This document shows, one piece after another, positions 23,644 to 33,119 of a stretch of 40,759 nt of DNA. Made by a program: the position numbers and the translations under genes. The stretch is from the IMG/VR virus record IMGVR_UViG_3300015611_000015, positions 1 to 40,759 of that record. One strand, 5' to 3'. The notes below the pieces were generated by a model. The model saw only the letters and a list, made by a program, of their open reading frames with translations. It made no database searches and was not told the origin of the DNA. The stretch is from a virus. Each line of letters starts with the position of its first letter. Within the stretch, counting starts at the first letter, position 1.

Positions 23644-23970
23644 ATGGAATTAAAGCTAGAATTTATAACCGGACAGGATAAAGACGGTGAAGATGTTGTT
23701 GAGACGAAAACATTCGTAACCAACAAAATAAAAGCGCGATTTGCAAGGAGAGCGTTAGAAGTAAAAAAAGAAGTTAATTTTAATGATATTACGCCTGAAT
23801 CCTTGGACATTCTTGCAGATTTCGCTTGTGAAGTCTATAAAAACAAATTTACAAGGGACGAATTCTACGATGGACTTGAGTCAGAACTCCTGTATCCAAC
23901 TTTAGTAAATATTTTAGACAGGATATCCAACGGTGTGTCTGATAGGCTTGATACGTTTCCCGAAAAGTAA
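23644..23970 (+). CDS. Tail assembly chaperone (gpG-like)
   Basis: 108-residue chaperone-like protein between tail tube and tape measure: a beta-strand N-terminus (KLEFITGQDKDGED), then ARFARRALEVKKEV and helical TPESLDILADFACEVY. It fits the gpG position, binding the tape measure during tail assembly. Its end contains TTTCCCG at 23956-23962, which permits +1 slippage into the following frame. Confidence 0.85.
   Translation: MELKLEFITGQDKDGEDVVETKTFVTNKIKARFARRALEVKKEVNFNDITPESLDILADFACEVYKNKFTRDEFYDGLESELLYPTLVNILDRISNGVSDRLDTFPEK
23956..23962 (+). other. Candidate +1 frameshift site TTTCCCG
   Basis: In the upstream frame the bases read TTT CCC GAA AAG TAA; shifted by +1 they read TTC CCG AAA. 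Both frames decode Phe-Pro at the site, so the two tRNAs can re-pair after slipping, three codons before the stop. A +1 frameshift on a proline codon has been described for structural genes of Listeria phage PSA. Confidence 0.6.
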
Positions 23971-24157
23971 CGGAAAAGGCGCAAAGTTAACCATGCTCGA
24001 ATGGATGAAAGAGACATACTTAGGGTTATTAGCCGATGGCTGGACGCTTGATCAGATCGATTCCATGGATATATTCTATTACCTCGATTTATTGAGTTAT
24101 GAAGCCAATAAAAAAGTTATCAAACAATCTAACGCTCTTGATGATGCTGGGCTGTAA
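23957..24157 (+). CDS. Frameshift extension of tail chaperone (gpGT-like)
   Basis: This frame is read as a +1 extension of the chaperone gene, giving a fusion of about 170 residues (106 plus 64). The extension (MLEWMKETYLGLLADGWTLD, DSMDIFYYLDLLSYEANK) has the helical pattern of the second tail-assembly chaperone. An independent start at ATG 23993 is possible but its ribosome site is weak. In most siphophages the longer form is made in small amounts by frameshifting. Confidence 0.65.
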   Translation, partial: FPKSNGKGAKLTMLEWMKETYLGLLADGWTLDQIDSMDIFYYLDLLSYEANKKVIKQSNALDDAGL

Positions 24158-24175
24158 AGGAAAGGAGGAAAATAC

Positions 24176-26803
24176 ATGGCTTATGACATCGGCCCCAGAA
24201 TTGGAATCGAAGGGGAGGCACAGTTCAGACAGGCAATCAATGCACTAAATACCAGCTTTAGAACATTAGGCACTGAGATGTCAGCAGTAACGTCTCAATT
24301 CGATAGAAACGACAGAAGTAGCCGCGCACTAACTGCTCAAAGCGGAGTCTTAAATAGACAGATCGAAACACAAAGAGAACGACTAGTACAATTAAATTCA
24401 GGCCTAGCACAAGCCACGGCAAGATATGGAGAGAACCACCGGGTCACTCAAGGATGGCAACAAGCGGTTAATAGGGCCAATGCCGAACTAAACAACCTAG
24501 AACGAACGCTTGATGCTAACACGAGAAGCATAGCCATCCAAAACAGCAGTTGGACTAGGCTGGGGCAAACATTAGATTCTGTCGGGACACGAATGAAAAC
24601 TGTAGGCGCAGGAATGAGTAGCCTTGGTCAAAAAATGGCTATGGGGCTAACGGCTCCAATCGTGGGAGCCGGGGTAGCAGCCGCAAAACTGGCCAGTGAC
24701 TTATCAGAAAACATGAATAAAGTCGATGTTGCATTTGGTAAAAATTCCGGGGAAGTAAAATCCTGGTCAAAGACTACGCTTCAATCGTTTGGCATATCTC
24801 AGGGGTCTGCGCTCGAAATGGCGTCCCTGTTTGGTGACATGGGAACGGCAATGGGCCAATCAACGGCCGAAGCGTCCAAAATGTCAACCGGGTTAGTTGG
24901 ATTAGCCGGAGATTTAGCATCGTTTAAAAATATTGGGATAGATCAAGCTCAGGATGCATTGAAGGGTATCTTTACCGGTGAAGGAGAAAGTCTTAAAAGC
25001 CTTGGCATAATTATGCAGGACAGCACCTTGAAAGCGTTTGCCCTAGCTACCGGTCAAAAGAAATCCTATGAGGAAATGAACCAAGCTGAAAAGGTTGCAC
25101 TTCGTTATGCCTTTGTTATGGACGCGACTAAAAACAGTCAAGGTGACTTTGCCCGAACTAGCGAAGGGACGGCAAACCAAACACGGATATTCGGCGAAAC
25201 TATGAAAGAACTAGGCGCGAATATTGGTCAATATATATTGCCTGTTGTTACGCCATTAATTACTAAGTTGTCTGAAATGGCCAAAGGATTTGGAGAACTC
25301 GGCGAGGGAACGAAGAAAACTATCCTTGTCGTAGCTGGAGTTGTAGCGGTTGTAGGACCGGTATTAATCGTGGCTGGGTCACTAATTACAGCACTGGGAA
25401 CAATATCAAGCTTTCTTGGACTAGCAAGCACGGCGGCGGGAGTAGCTAGTGTAGCAACGGCAGGAGTCGGCACAGCCGTAGCAGGAACGGCAGCAAGCGC
25501 AGGAGCAGCGGCATTATTATTTAACCCTGTAACCTTGGCAATAGCCGGAATTGGCCTGGCGGCGGTAGGAGTTGGAATAGCGCTCAATCAAAAGGTTATT
25601 CCAGCAGTGGATCTCTTTGGAGGCCAAGTAAGCAAAGCCACAGAAAAAGCTGTAACCGCATATATGGACCTGAATACTAAAGTTGGGGTTAGTCTCTTAT
25701 CATTGCAAGCGAACAACACCACGATCACCGCGGCAATAGCAAAGGATATGGTTACAACTTTTGAAACCATGGGCACACAGATAAAAGCTGGCAGAGATAA
25801 GCATTACACCGAGGATTTAGCTAATCTCACCAAATTTTACACGGATCAAGGCACGCTAAATACAGCCGATGCTCAGAACACTCTTGCTAAAATGAGGGAA
25901 AATAACGCTTTAAGTAATCTTGTTACGGATCAGGGCCTGCAGCAAATTAAGGATATAACAGCGAAGGCTACGGCCGCAAATAGGTCAGCAACGCAGGCAG
26001 AACTTGACCAAATTGCCGCGATAAAAGCAAATATGGAAAGGCAGGCAATCGGAGCATTAACGGCATCCGTTGCAGAGCAGGACGTAATTCTCGAAAGAGC
26101 ACATATCCAGGCAAAGAACATAACGCTTGAGCAAGCTAGTGACGTAATCGCCGCTAGTGCAAAGCAAAGGGACGAAACCATCAACCAAGCCAATGCTGAG
26201 TATCAAGGGGTCGTAAATTCTATAGCACGACAGAGATCTGAAGGCGTGGTTATAGCCGACGATGAAGCAGCCAGGCTGATTGATGCGGCCGAAAGGAAAA
26301 GATCCCTGTCTATTTCAAAAGCTCAGGAAATGCACTATGCCGTGGTCGATGAGTTGGGAAAACAGAATGCCGAGGTAAAGACTAAGCTCGATGAAGGTGA
26401 TGGACACATAAAGAGACAGTGGGAAGCTCTAAAAGCTTGGTTTAGCGGGAATCCCATAAGACCGGTGATAATAACGCCTAACGTTAAAGAGGGTGGTGCC
26501 CACTCAGGTGGAGGAACTTATTCAAGGGCCACTGGGGATAACAACTTCCCGGGCGGCCTTACGACCATGCATGAACGGGGATATGAAGTCTACAACCTCC
26601 CGAGAGGATCTCAGATCTACAACCATGAAGCGAGCGAAGACATGGTACTGAAAACGGCTCAGGAAGTCGCTAGGGGCGTGTTAAATAACAGCCAACAACG
26701 CCCCACGGTTATTAACTTCAACGGTAACTACGCATTTAGCGGCCAAGATGACATGGATTATTTTATGAACAGATCTGCGCAACTCATCCAAAGGAGGTTA
26801 TGA
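24176..26803 (+). CDS. Tape measure protein
   Basis: 875-residue tail-length ruler. The N-terminus is a long coiled coil (about 1-130). A conserved tape-measure core follows (about 170-330: SENMNKVDVAFGKNSGEVKSW, DMGTAMGQSTAEASKMSTGL). Hydrophobic, alanine/glycine-rich segments lie at about 380-475, likely membrane-inserting during DNA entry, and a second helical region runs to about 750. The C-terminus (GGLTTMHERGYEVYNLPRG) resembles the usual hub-binding end. AAAGGAGG precedes the ATG. Confidence 0.93.
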   Translation: MAYDIGPRIGIEGEAQFRQAINALNTSFRTLGTEMSAVTSQFDRNDRSSRALTAQSGVLNRQIETQRERLVQLNSGLAQATARYGENHRVTQGWQQAVNRANAELNNLERTLDANTRSIAIQNSSWTRLGQTLDSVGTRMKTVGAGMSSLGQKMAMGLTAPIVGAGVAAAKLASDLSENMNKVDVAFGKNSGEVKSWSKTTLQSFGISQGSALEMASLFGDMGTAMGQSTAEASKMSTGLVGLAGDLASFKNIGIDQAQDALKGIFTGEGESLKSLGIIMQDSTLKAFALATGQKKSYEEMNQAEKVALRYAFVMDATKNSQGDFARTSEGTANQTRIFGETMKELGANIGQYILPVVTPLITKLSEMAKGFGELGEGTKKTILVVAGVVAVVGPVLIVAGSLITALGTISSFLGLASTAAGVASVATAGVGTAVAGTAASAGAAALLFNPVTLAIAGIGLAAVGVGIALNQKVIPAVDLFGGQVSKATEKAVTAYMDLNTKVGVSLLSLQANNTTITAAIAKDMVTTFETMGTQIKAGRDKHYTEDLANLTKFYTDQGTLNTADAQNTLAKMRENNALSNLVTDQGLQQIKDITAKATAANRSATQAELDQIAAIKANMERQAIGALTASVAEQDVILERAHIQAKNITLEQASDVIAASAKQRDETINQANAEYQGVVNSIARQRSEGVVIADDEAARLIDAAERKRSLSISKAQEMHYAVVDELGKQNAEVKTKLDEGDGHIKRQWEALKAWFSGNPIRPVIITPNVKEGGAHSGGGTYSRATGDNNFPGGLTTMHERGYEVYNLPRGSQIYNHEASEDMVLKTAQEVARGVLNNSQQRPTVINFNGNYAFSGQDDMDYFMNRSAQLIQRRL

Positions 26804-26807
26804 TTCC

Positions 26808-28016
26808 GTGCTGATTAACGGTGTTGATATAAATAACTACGGCGCGACGCTATTGGACAAGGACATACAAACTGCCGAAGTCATTACCTACCAAGATTGG
26901 CTTAGAAACGCACCAAGCTTTATCACTCTGGGCCAAAAAGAAAAGTATAAAGCCATTACCTGTGAGTTAATGATAAAGGGCAATAATGATGACGATATCC
27001 TAGAAAAGATTAGTAATCTAATTAAGCAAGCTGAAAAATGCACTATTCAGTTTGACGACACAGCTTTTATTTATGACGCAATCCTCAATACTAAAGATCA
27101 CAAGAGGCTCGGCAATAGTCACAAGATCTATGCACTCAACATTGAGTGGCAATCAGGATACGCTTATAAGTCGGAAATTACTGAGACGATGAACAACGTC
27201 ACAAGTAAAACCATAACCGTCCCCGGCAATCTCCCCACCCCCGCAGTGATAACGATCACACCGTCAATTGACACAATATCGGCAACATTAACAGGATTGA
27301 GTAAAAATCCGATTATAATTAGTAATCTCCATGCCAACACGCCGGTCACCATCGATGGAGAAAAGTGCACCGTTACAGAGGCTGATATTGACACGACATT
27401 GACCGTGGAAGCCGGCTTGAATAAATGGAATTTCCGGAAGTACAATATCGTTAATTTTGCTAATCCAGATAGTGGAATTGTAGACATAGCTCCGAAATAC
27501 GCTACTATCCCCCCAGGATCCTCTTACTCTCAACAACTTATCGCGGACGGTACTGACCTGCTCATGAATATAGGCTATGACTATTTAGGTTATCTTAAGA
27601 CTGGGGTATATGTAGCAGCCCCTAAAACTATCACCTTTAATTTTTATCACGATGATGGGTGCGGTATTTATTTAAACGGAGTGCTGGCATATACAAAAAC
27701 TGGTCCCAAATGGTCTTTAAATGGCGCCGCTACTGCTATTCTTAATTTAGTAGTAGGCTGGAATATAATCGAGATAATCTGGATACAGCATATTGGCACA
27801 GATGGTATCTGGAATATCATACCAACTATTGGGTTTCAAGTGACTACTCTAAACTGCTTCTACTCCAAAAGCGCGGGGGTTGTTCCGGGCATTGTCAACA
27901 AGTTTGCAGATGCTGATATGTGGGCCTTCCCCTCACTTCAACCTGGGACGAATATTTTGGGGATTAATATTTCCACTGCTGACTTGCAAGTATCTTATAA
28001 ACCAAAATTTATTTAA
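26808..28016 (+). CDS. Distal tail protein (Dit) with PA14-like insertion
   Basis: 402-residue Dit. Residues 1-140 form the family core (MLINGVDINNYGATLLD, FITLGQKEKYKAITCELMIKG, YALNIEWQSGYAY). Residues about 145-220 are beta-rich. Residues about 225-345 resemble a PA14 domain (IGYDYLGYLKTGVY, FNFYHDDGCGIYLNGVL, VVGWNIIEIIWI). The end (LQPGTNILGINI) returns to the Dit C-terminal pattern. Insertions in Dit are the feature of evolved Dits, which carry carbohydrate-binding modules and take part in host recognition. The start is GTG 26808. Confidence 0.85.
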   Translation: MLINGVDINNYGATLLDKDIQTAEVITYQDWLRNAPSFITLGQKEKYKAITCELMIKGNNDDDILEKISNLIKQAEKCTIQFDDTAFIYDAILNTKDHKRLGNSHKIYALNIEWQSGYAYKSEITETMNNVTSKTITVPGNLPTPAVITITPSIDTISATLTGLSKNPIIISNLHANTPVTIDGEKCTVTEADIDTTLTVEAGLNKWNFRKYNIVNFANPDSGIVDIAPKYATIPPGSSYSQQLIADGTDLLMNIGYDYLGYLKTGVYVAAPKTITFNFYHDDGCGIYLNGVLAYTKTGPKWSLNGAATAILNLVVGWNIIEIIWIQHIGTDGIWNIIPTIGFQVTTLNCFYSKSAGVVPGIVNKFADADMWAFPSLQPGTNILGINISTADLQVSYKPKFI

Positions 28017-28033
28017 GAGGAGAATGATTAACA

Positions 28034-28411
28034 ATGAAACTAACCAATGAGGTAATCTTGAACAGCTCAAGTAAATTGTCTGATCTATCCCAGAGAGAAT
28101 TTCCAGTGAAGGTCTCATATGCTTTGTCTAAAAACATAACAAAGCTGAATGCTGAGCTTGTCATCTATAACTCTGAGAGGGCTAAACTGATTGAAAAATA
28201 CTCTATCAAGGATGAGGGCGGCAAGACACTAGAGGAAAATGGTCAGATTAACATCCAACCTGAGTGCTTGGAAGGCTGGAACAAGGACATCAGGGAACTC
28301 CTAGCCATTGAAAACGAGATAGACATTCATCAGTTTTCCATTGAAGCGTTGAACGACTATTCAATGTCTGCTAATGATTTAATGGTAATTGACTACATGA
28401 TTGCTGAGTGA
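28034..28411 (+). CDS. DUF1617-like phage protein
   Basis: 125-residue helical protein (MKLTNEVILNSSSKLSDLSQ, FPVKVSYALSKNITKLNAEL, YNSERAKLIEKYSIKDEGG). The pattern matches the DUF1617 family, found in the tail module of Firmicutes siphophages. Function unknown. AGAGGAG precedes the ATG. Confidence 0.8.
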   Translation: MKLTNEVILNSSSKLSDLSQREFPVKVSYALSKNITKLNAELVIYNSERAKLIEKYSIKDEGGKTLEENGQINIQPECLEGWNKDIRELLAIENEIDIHQFSIEALNDYSMSANDLMVIDYMIAE

Positions 28412-28435
28412 TTTGCAAAGGGAGGGGGCGTTTAA

Positions 28436-31400
28436 ATGTTGTTATTATATAATACTAATCACGGCAAAATAGGCGCCTTGATTGACTATAAAGACTATCA
28501 CGTGGAGCAAGCTATTAATATTGATGATTTGCTTCATTTCTCCTACCCCGTCGGCGGGCTTAATTATTCTCAAATAGCTTTTGAGTGTTATATCCAAGAC
28601 GGGGTAGACGAGTACGTCATCAAGGAAATAAACATTCAAAGCGCCGAAAATGGCATAGAATGGGCGCAGATTGTCTGCAAAATTAACCTGGAAGATCTTA
28701 AGGGACACACCGTTGCATCTTTTGTAACAGTCGGGCAAAAGGCTGAGGATGCTGCAAACCTCGCCTTGACCGGTACTGGTTGGACAGTTGGGTATTGCGA
28801 CGTTACCAAACTGCGCACGGTGCGAAAGGCTCAGTGCTCGGCGTACGACGTATTGATGGAGATCACAAAATCCTATACTTGCGAGATAACCTATAACGCT
28901 ATCTTAAAAACTGTCATAATCCACCAAAAGCAAGGTGCGGACCGAGGTACCTATTTCGCCGAGCAACTCAACCTAAAACAGTTGCAGTCGCAAGGTAACT
29001 CTAATGGTTACATTACACGCATTATCCCTGTTGGCAAAGACGGGCTTGATATCACATCTGTCAATGCTGCAAATGGCGGAGTTAACTACGTGTCCAATTA
29101 TCAATACAGCAACAAGATAATAACTGGATATTGGGTTGATAACCGTTATACAGTTGCTCAAGATTTAAAGGATGATGCCATAGAGCGTCTCGCCTATCTG
29201 TCCAAGCCCACCCGTGCCTATGCCGCAAGTATTATCGACCTTGCTAATGTTTCCCCTGAGTGGGGGATACTCGACTTCGGCCTAGGTGATTTTATAACCC
29301 TTCTAAGCGAGAGCAAAAACATCCGTGAACAGCAAAGAATAGTTAAAATTGACCGCTACCCAGAAGAGCCAGAACGATCTACTATCCAAATTGCCAATCG
29401 TATTGTAAGTCTTGAAGACATTATTTTGCGAATGTCTGACGCTACGGATACGGTGGAAATGACAACAGATACCGCTGGATCGGTTGTGGCGTCCTCAGTA
29501 GCAGGCAACCTTAACAATGCTTACATTGCAATGGCTAATGTTGGCGATCTAAATGTCACTATAGCTGATATTGGTACATTGATTGCTACTAAAGCCACTA
29601 TAACAAGTCTCAATGCGGTAGATGCCCGAATAGATACTATAACTGCGGGTACCGTAACCACCGAAGACTTAAATGCTACCAATGCAAGAGTAGGAACGCT
29701 TGAAGTTAACAGTGCAACAATAACTCAGTTGAATGCTACGAACGCGAGTATTACTAATATCGTCATAACTACCGCAAAAATACAAGACTTAGCGGTAACT
29801 ACGGCGAAGATCGGCCTATTGCAAGTGACCTCTGCTGTCATTGCTGACTTGGCAGTTGGCACCGCAAAGATTGCCAACCTAGCTGTGACGGCAGCTCAAA
29901 TAGGAAACGCCGCCATCGAGAATGCCAAAATTGACCGAGCATCAATAAACAAACTTGTGGTAGTATCGGGAGATATCGGTCTTTTGGCAGTTGGAACCGC
30001 CCAAATACAAACCGCGGCCATCACGACGGCACTGATTGGAACGTCTGCCGTTGGTACGACTCAGATTGCTGACGGTAGTATAACTGACGCAAAAGTTGTG
30101 AGTTTGACGGCTAATAAGTTGACTGCCGGTACTATCGACGCGGCGCTTATCACTGTGACGAACCTTAATGCCGCCAACATAACAGTTGGAACAATTAACG
30201 GTGTACAGATAGCTGAGGGTGCTATCGGAACTGCGAACATTGCTTTGTTAGCAGTCACAAATACTCTAATCGCTGCAAACACTATTACAGGTGATAAACT
30301 TGTCGTAGACGCAATCACAGCGAGAGAGATTGCAGCGGCAACTATCACTGCAAATGAAATAGCGGCATTAACCATCACTGCAGCAAAGATAGCCGCAGGA
30401 ACGATCACGGCAGATAAACTGACCGTTGGAACTATCACAGCAGCTTCAGGAATTATTGGATCCATCGATGCTAGTAAAATAACAACGGGTACTTTGTCAG
30501 CGAACTTCATCTCAGGGGGCACTTTAATTCTTGGCGGATCAGCAAATGTTAATGGTGTGTTTAATATTAAAAATGCGCTAGGTGCAACGGTTGTTACAGG
30601 TGATAATACTGGCTTAGTGGTAGATGGTGGTTCTTATTACATCGTAGAACCTGGTACTCAAGCATTAAAAACAACTGTGTATTCTTTGCCGAATCTTTTA
30701 GCAGATTCCTCTTTTGAGGGAATATTGAATTATGATATAAATCCTGCTGATGTCTTAGGTCAACCGCCTAATCTAACCTACTATGACTATAATCCTGAAT
30801 TGCGTGGGAATTGGTTTGGATGGAACACATATGTATGGAGTGGAAGTGCTGAAACCACAAAAATGATTCCGCATTGGGATACTTCAAGGCATACTTTTGA
30901 GAAAAAGGAAGCGTCAAGCGGTCAAAGTATGGCTGTGGTAAATTCTGCTAATCACTATAGTCAAGGAGTCGATTTGGCTCCTGGTCAAACTTATTTCTTA
31001 TCAGCTTCTCATCGTCAAATGATAGGGACTGGTAGGCGTTCTATAGCCGCATCTAAACTAAGATTGGAAGTTGCATGGAGCAGTGGGTGGACAGTAACTG
31101 GCGTTGTAGTGACACAAGACTTTGTTTCGACCACCGCATGGCAACGTAGTGGATTTCTGATTACAGTGCCCGCAACTGGTGTCAATGGTGCTAGGATTAG
31201 AATTAAATCTCCTGATGGTAACTGGATTTACGTTGATGGGGTCCAATTAGTTCAAGGTAGTGTTCCGGGTAAGTTTGAACCTAATGATGATTTGTGGTCA
31301 CACATTAATGGTGAAACAGGATTTAATACGGGAGTTACGTACCAAGATGGTCTAACAGGTAACTTAAACGTTTTGACAAATCTAACAGCTATTGCCACGA

Positions 31401-31582
31401 TTGTTTTTCCACTTCCTTATAAAACGGGAAAGGTTCCACACGTTCAATTACAGCTAAACGGTATGTCCACAGCCTCACAAGTAACGTTAAATGCTTCTAG
31501 TATCACTAACACAGGTTTCAACATCAATGGTTCCGGCAGTGTTGCTCTGATAGTAACGGTTGGTTGGTCAGCGATCGGGTAA
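28436..31582 (+). CDS. Tail-associated protein with repeat shaft and lectin-like tip
   Basis: 1048-residue Tal/tailspike protein. Residues 1-330 match the prophage endopeptidase/Tal hub domain (LHFSYPVGGLNYSQIAFE, YDVLMEITKSYTCEITY, AYLSKPTRAYAASIIDLANV). Residues about 360-690 are degenerate repeats of the form TAKIxxLAVTTAKI and ITADKLTVGTI, a probable beta-helical shaft. Residues about 750-920 look like a beta-sandwich carbohydrate-binding module starting at LADSSFEG. The last ~75 residues (FPLPYKTGKVPHVQLQLNG to TVGWSAIG) resemble an H-type lectin domain. It is the likely receptor-binding protein and tail hub. Confidence 0.85.
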   Translation: MLLLYNTNHGKIGALIDYKDYHVEQAINIDDLLHFSYPVGGLNYSQIAFECYIQDGVDEYVIKEINIQSAENGIEWAQIVCKINLEDLKGHTVASFVTVGQKAEDAANLALTGTGWTVGYCDVTKLRTVRKAQCSAYDVLMEITKSYTCEITYNAILKTVIIHQKQGADRGTYFAEQLNLKQLQSQGNSNGYITRIIPVGKDGLDITSVNAANGGVNYVSNYQYSNKIITGYWVDNRYTVAQDLKDDAIERLAYLSKPTRAYAASIIDLANVSPEWGILDFGLGDFITLLSESKNIREQQRIVKIDRYPEEPERSTIQIANRIVSLEDIILRMSDATDTVEMTTDTAGSVVASSVAGNLNNAYIAMANVGDLNVTIADIGTLIATKATITSLNAVDARIDTITAGTVTTEDLNATNARVGTLEVNSATITQLNATNASITNIVITTAKIQDLAVTTAKIGLLQVTSAVIADLAVGTAKIANLAVTAAQIGNAAIENAKIDRASINKLVVVSGDIGLLAVGTAQIQTAAITTALIGTSAVGTTQIADGSITDAKVVSLTANKLTAGTIDAALITVTNLNAANITVGTINGVQIAEGAIGTANIALLAVTNTLIAANTITGDKLVVDAITAREIAAATITANEIAALTITAAKIAAGTITADKLTVGTITAASGIIGSIDASKITTGTLSANFISGGTLILGGSANVNGVFNIKNALGATVVTGDNTGLVVDGGSYYIVEPGTQALKTTVYSLPNLLADSSFEGILNYDINPADVLGQPPNLTYYDYNPELRGNWFGWNTYVWSGSAETTKMIPHWDTSRHTFEKKEASSGQSMAVVNSANHYSQGVDLAPGQTYFLSASHRQMIGTGRRSIAASKLRLEVAWSSGWTVTGVVVTQDFVSTTAWQRSGFLITVPATGVNGARIRIKSPDGNWIYVDGVQLVQGSVPGKFEPNDDLWSHINGETGFNTGVTYQDGLTGNLNVLTNLTAIATIVFPLPYKTGKVPHVQLQLNGMSTASQVTLNASSITNTGFNINGSGSVALIVTVGWSAIG

Positions 31583-31649
31583 TGTGTTGACGCAATGCTG
31601 ATGACTGATGGGTTTCAAGACTTGATCGTACCAATAGTTTAATTTAAGA

Positions 31650-31716
31650 GGGCAAAGCAGGGACTAGGATGGTCTTTTTTCTTTGCCCATCTTTTAAGCC
31701 AAGTGGCTTATTTTTT
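31650..31716 (+). terminator. Double terminator after tail genes
   Basis: Two hairpins lie in the 164-base gap 31583-31746. GGGCAAAG (31650-31657) pairs with CTTTGCCC (31681-31688) around a loop holding its own GGTCTTTTTT. AAGCCA (31696-31701) pairs with TGGCTT (31704-31709), followed by ATTTTTT. They separate the tail operon from the lysis genes. Confidence 0.8.
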
Positions 31717-31746
31717 ATGAGGAAAAGGGAGGAAGGAGTGGGTTAA

Positions 31747-31974
31747 ATGGAGAGTAATTTAGGCACAAGTATGCAATGGCTTCAATTAGCAATAACTATT
31801 ATAGGATTAATTACGCTTTTTATTCAGATTGGTAATAAACAGGGAAAACAAGAAGAAAAGAATAAGAATTTTGAAGAGAATCAAAAAAATCAACGCGAAG
31901 AGATCGATGTAATTAAGAATGATATCAGTACGATTAAGACGGACATTGCATTTATCAGAGGTAAATTGCTGTAA
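31747..31974 (+). CDS. Holin-associated membrane protein (XhlA/BhlA-like)
   Basis: 75-residue protein with one hydrophobic segment near the N-terminus (MQWLQLAITIIGLITLFIQI) followed by a charged coiled coil (QEEKNKNFEENQKNQREEID). This layout fits the XhlA/BhlA-like proteins encoded before phage amidases. It probably helps lyse the host or anchors lysis proteins. Confidence 0.75.
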   Translation: MESNLGTSMQWLQLAITIIGLITLFIQIGNKQGKQEEKNKNFEENQKNQREEIDVIKNDISTIKTDIAFIRGKLL

Positions 31975-32035
31975 TTTACAAAGGGATGTAGATGATCTAA
32001 GATCAAAGATAAATTCTTTTAGGAGGTATTCAGCA

Positions 32036-32836
32036 ATGACATATCCAATATCGGAACAGCTCCTATCCTTCAATCGGTCTAAGAAATCGCTTATCCCTCA
32101 GGGGTTTGTCGTGCATAGCACAGCTACGCCAAACGCAACGGCACAAAATGAGCATGATTACTTCAATGGTGGGGATCGTCAAGCTAGTGTGCATTATTTC
32201 GTAGACTGGGGATATATCATCCGGACAATTCCAGAGAATGAACAATGCTGGGGATGCGGTCAAACTGGCAACAGTAAATTCCTGCAGGTCGAAATGTGTG
32301 AACCAAGTGACGCTTCTAAGTTTCAAGAAGTGTGGAATAGAACCGTTTGGCTAGTAGCCAGTGCTTGCGTAAAACGTGGATGGTCTACTGGTCCTAATGT
32401 CTATTCTCATCGTGGCATATCTGGAATATACAAGGAAACAAACCACACTGACCCGATACAATTCCTCGCTAATCACGGCAAAACATGGGATCAACTTCTT
32501 TCCGCTATAGATGCTGAGATAGCACGTTTAAAGACTCCTGTTGTAGTTGTTCCACCTGTCGTAGTTGTGCCCGTCACGCCCCCTCCTGTGCCCTCTGTGA
32601 TGTATCGGATCATCCTAGACAACAAGCAGATCATGGCGATAGCTGATCAAGAGAAGGCCATTGCACAAGTTAAGAATTCCGTAGATGCAGGACCATATAT
32701 CAAGGGAATGGTTCAACGTAACGATGGTCAAACAGTTTTTGAGTATTATAAGCCAGTGGTGGTTGTACCTGTCGTGGATAACGACGCTCTAGCCGTGGAC
32801 CTTCTCAATCAGGCAATAGAATTAATTAACAAATAG
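32036..32836 (+). CDS. N-acetylmuramoyl-L-alanine amidase (endolysin)
   Basis: 266-residue endolysin of the Amidase_2 type. Zinc ligands are H27 (FVVHST), H137 and D139 (NHTDP), with SVHYFV at 51-56. A proline/valine linker (PVVVVPPVV, PVTPPPVP, about 168-190) leads to a C-terminal domain of about 75 residues, probably for cell-wall binding. It cleaves the stem-peptide amide bond. The ATG at 32036 follows AGGAGG; an upstream in-frame ATG at 31919 lies inside the preceding gene. Confidence 0.92.
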   Translation: MTYPISEQLLSFNRSKKSLIPQGFVVHSTATPNATAQNEHDYFNGGDRQASVHYFVDWGYIIRTIPENEQCWGCGQTGNSKFLQVEMCEPSDASKFQEVWNRTVWLVASACVKRGWSTGPNVYSHRGISGIYKETNHTDPIQFLANHGKTWDQLLSAIDAEIARLKTPVVVVPPVVVVPVTPPPVPSVMYRIILDNKQIMAIADQEKAIAQVKNSVDAGPYIKGMVQRNDGQTVFEYYKPVVVVPVVDNDALAVDLLNQAIELINK

Positions 32837-32851
32837 AAGGAGGAAAATATT

Positions 32852-33070
32852 ATGGATGAAACAAAAGTATGGTGGCAATCATTAACTTTATGGGGTGCAA
32901 TCATAACTGTTCTTGCGGCCGTAGCTGGGATATTTGGATTCACTATTGATATTCAGACGCAAAAGGAGATCGTAGAATATATTATGGTTGGTGGTAGTGC
33001 CGTGGGTGGTTTAATGGCGGCCTATGGCCGGATCAGAGCATCTAAGATAATCGTTAAGACAATTAAATAA
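32852..33070 (+). CDS. Holin
   Basis: 72-residue protein with two membrane segments (LTLWGAIITVLAAVAGIFGF and IMVGGSAVGGLMAAYG) and a basic C-terminus, as in small Firmicutes phage holins. It would form pores letting the amidase reach the wall. AGAAGGAGG precedes the ATG. The strong terminator after it closes the late region. Confidence 0.8.
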   Translation: MDETKVWWQSLTLWGAIITVLAAVAGIFGFTIDIQTQKEIVEYIMVGGSAVGGLMAAYGRIRASKIIVKTIK

Positions 33071-33079
33071 GTGCATAGC

Positions 33080-33117
33080 AAACGCCCTCAGCATTAATTT
33101 GCTGAGGGCGTTTTGTG
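33080..33117 (+). terminator. Strong terminator after lysis module
   Basis: AACGCCCTCAGCA (33081-33093) pairs with TGCTGAGGGCGTT (33100-33112) over 13 bp with loop TTAATT, followed by a TTTTGTGTTT tail. It ends the late operon and marks the border to the accessory region. Confidence 0.92.
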
Positions 33118-33119
33118 TT

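Noticed and set aside
24600-24700. Possible membrane or lysis gene within the tape measure region
   Set aside because: The hydrophobic stretches are in frame with the tape measure protein and typical of it.
33081-33112. CRISPR or repeat array in the terminator-rich accessory region
   Set aside because: The inverted repeats are single terminators with T-runs. No regularly spaced direct repeats with spacers were seen anywhere in the window.
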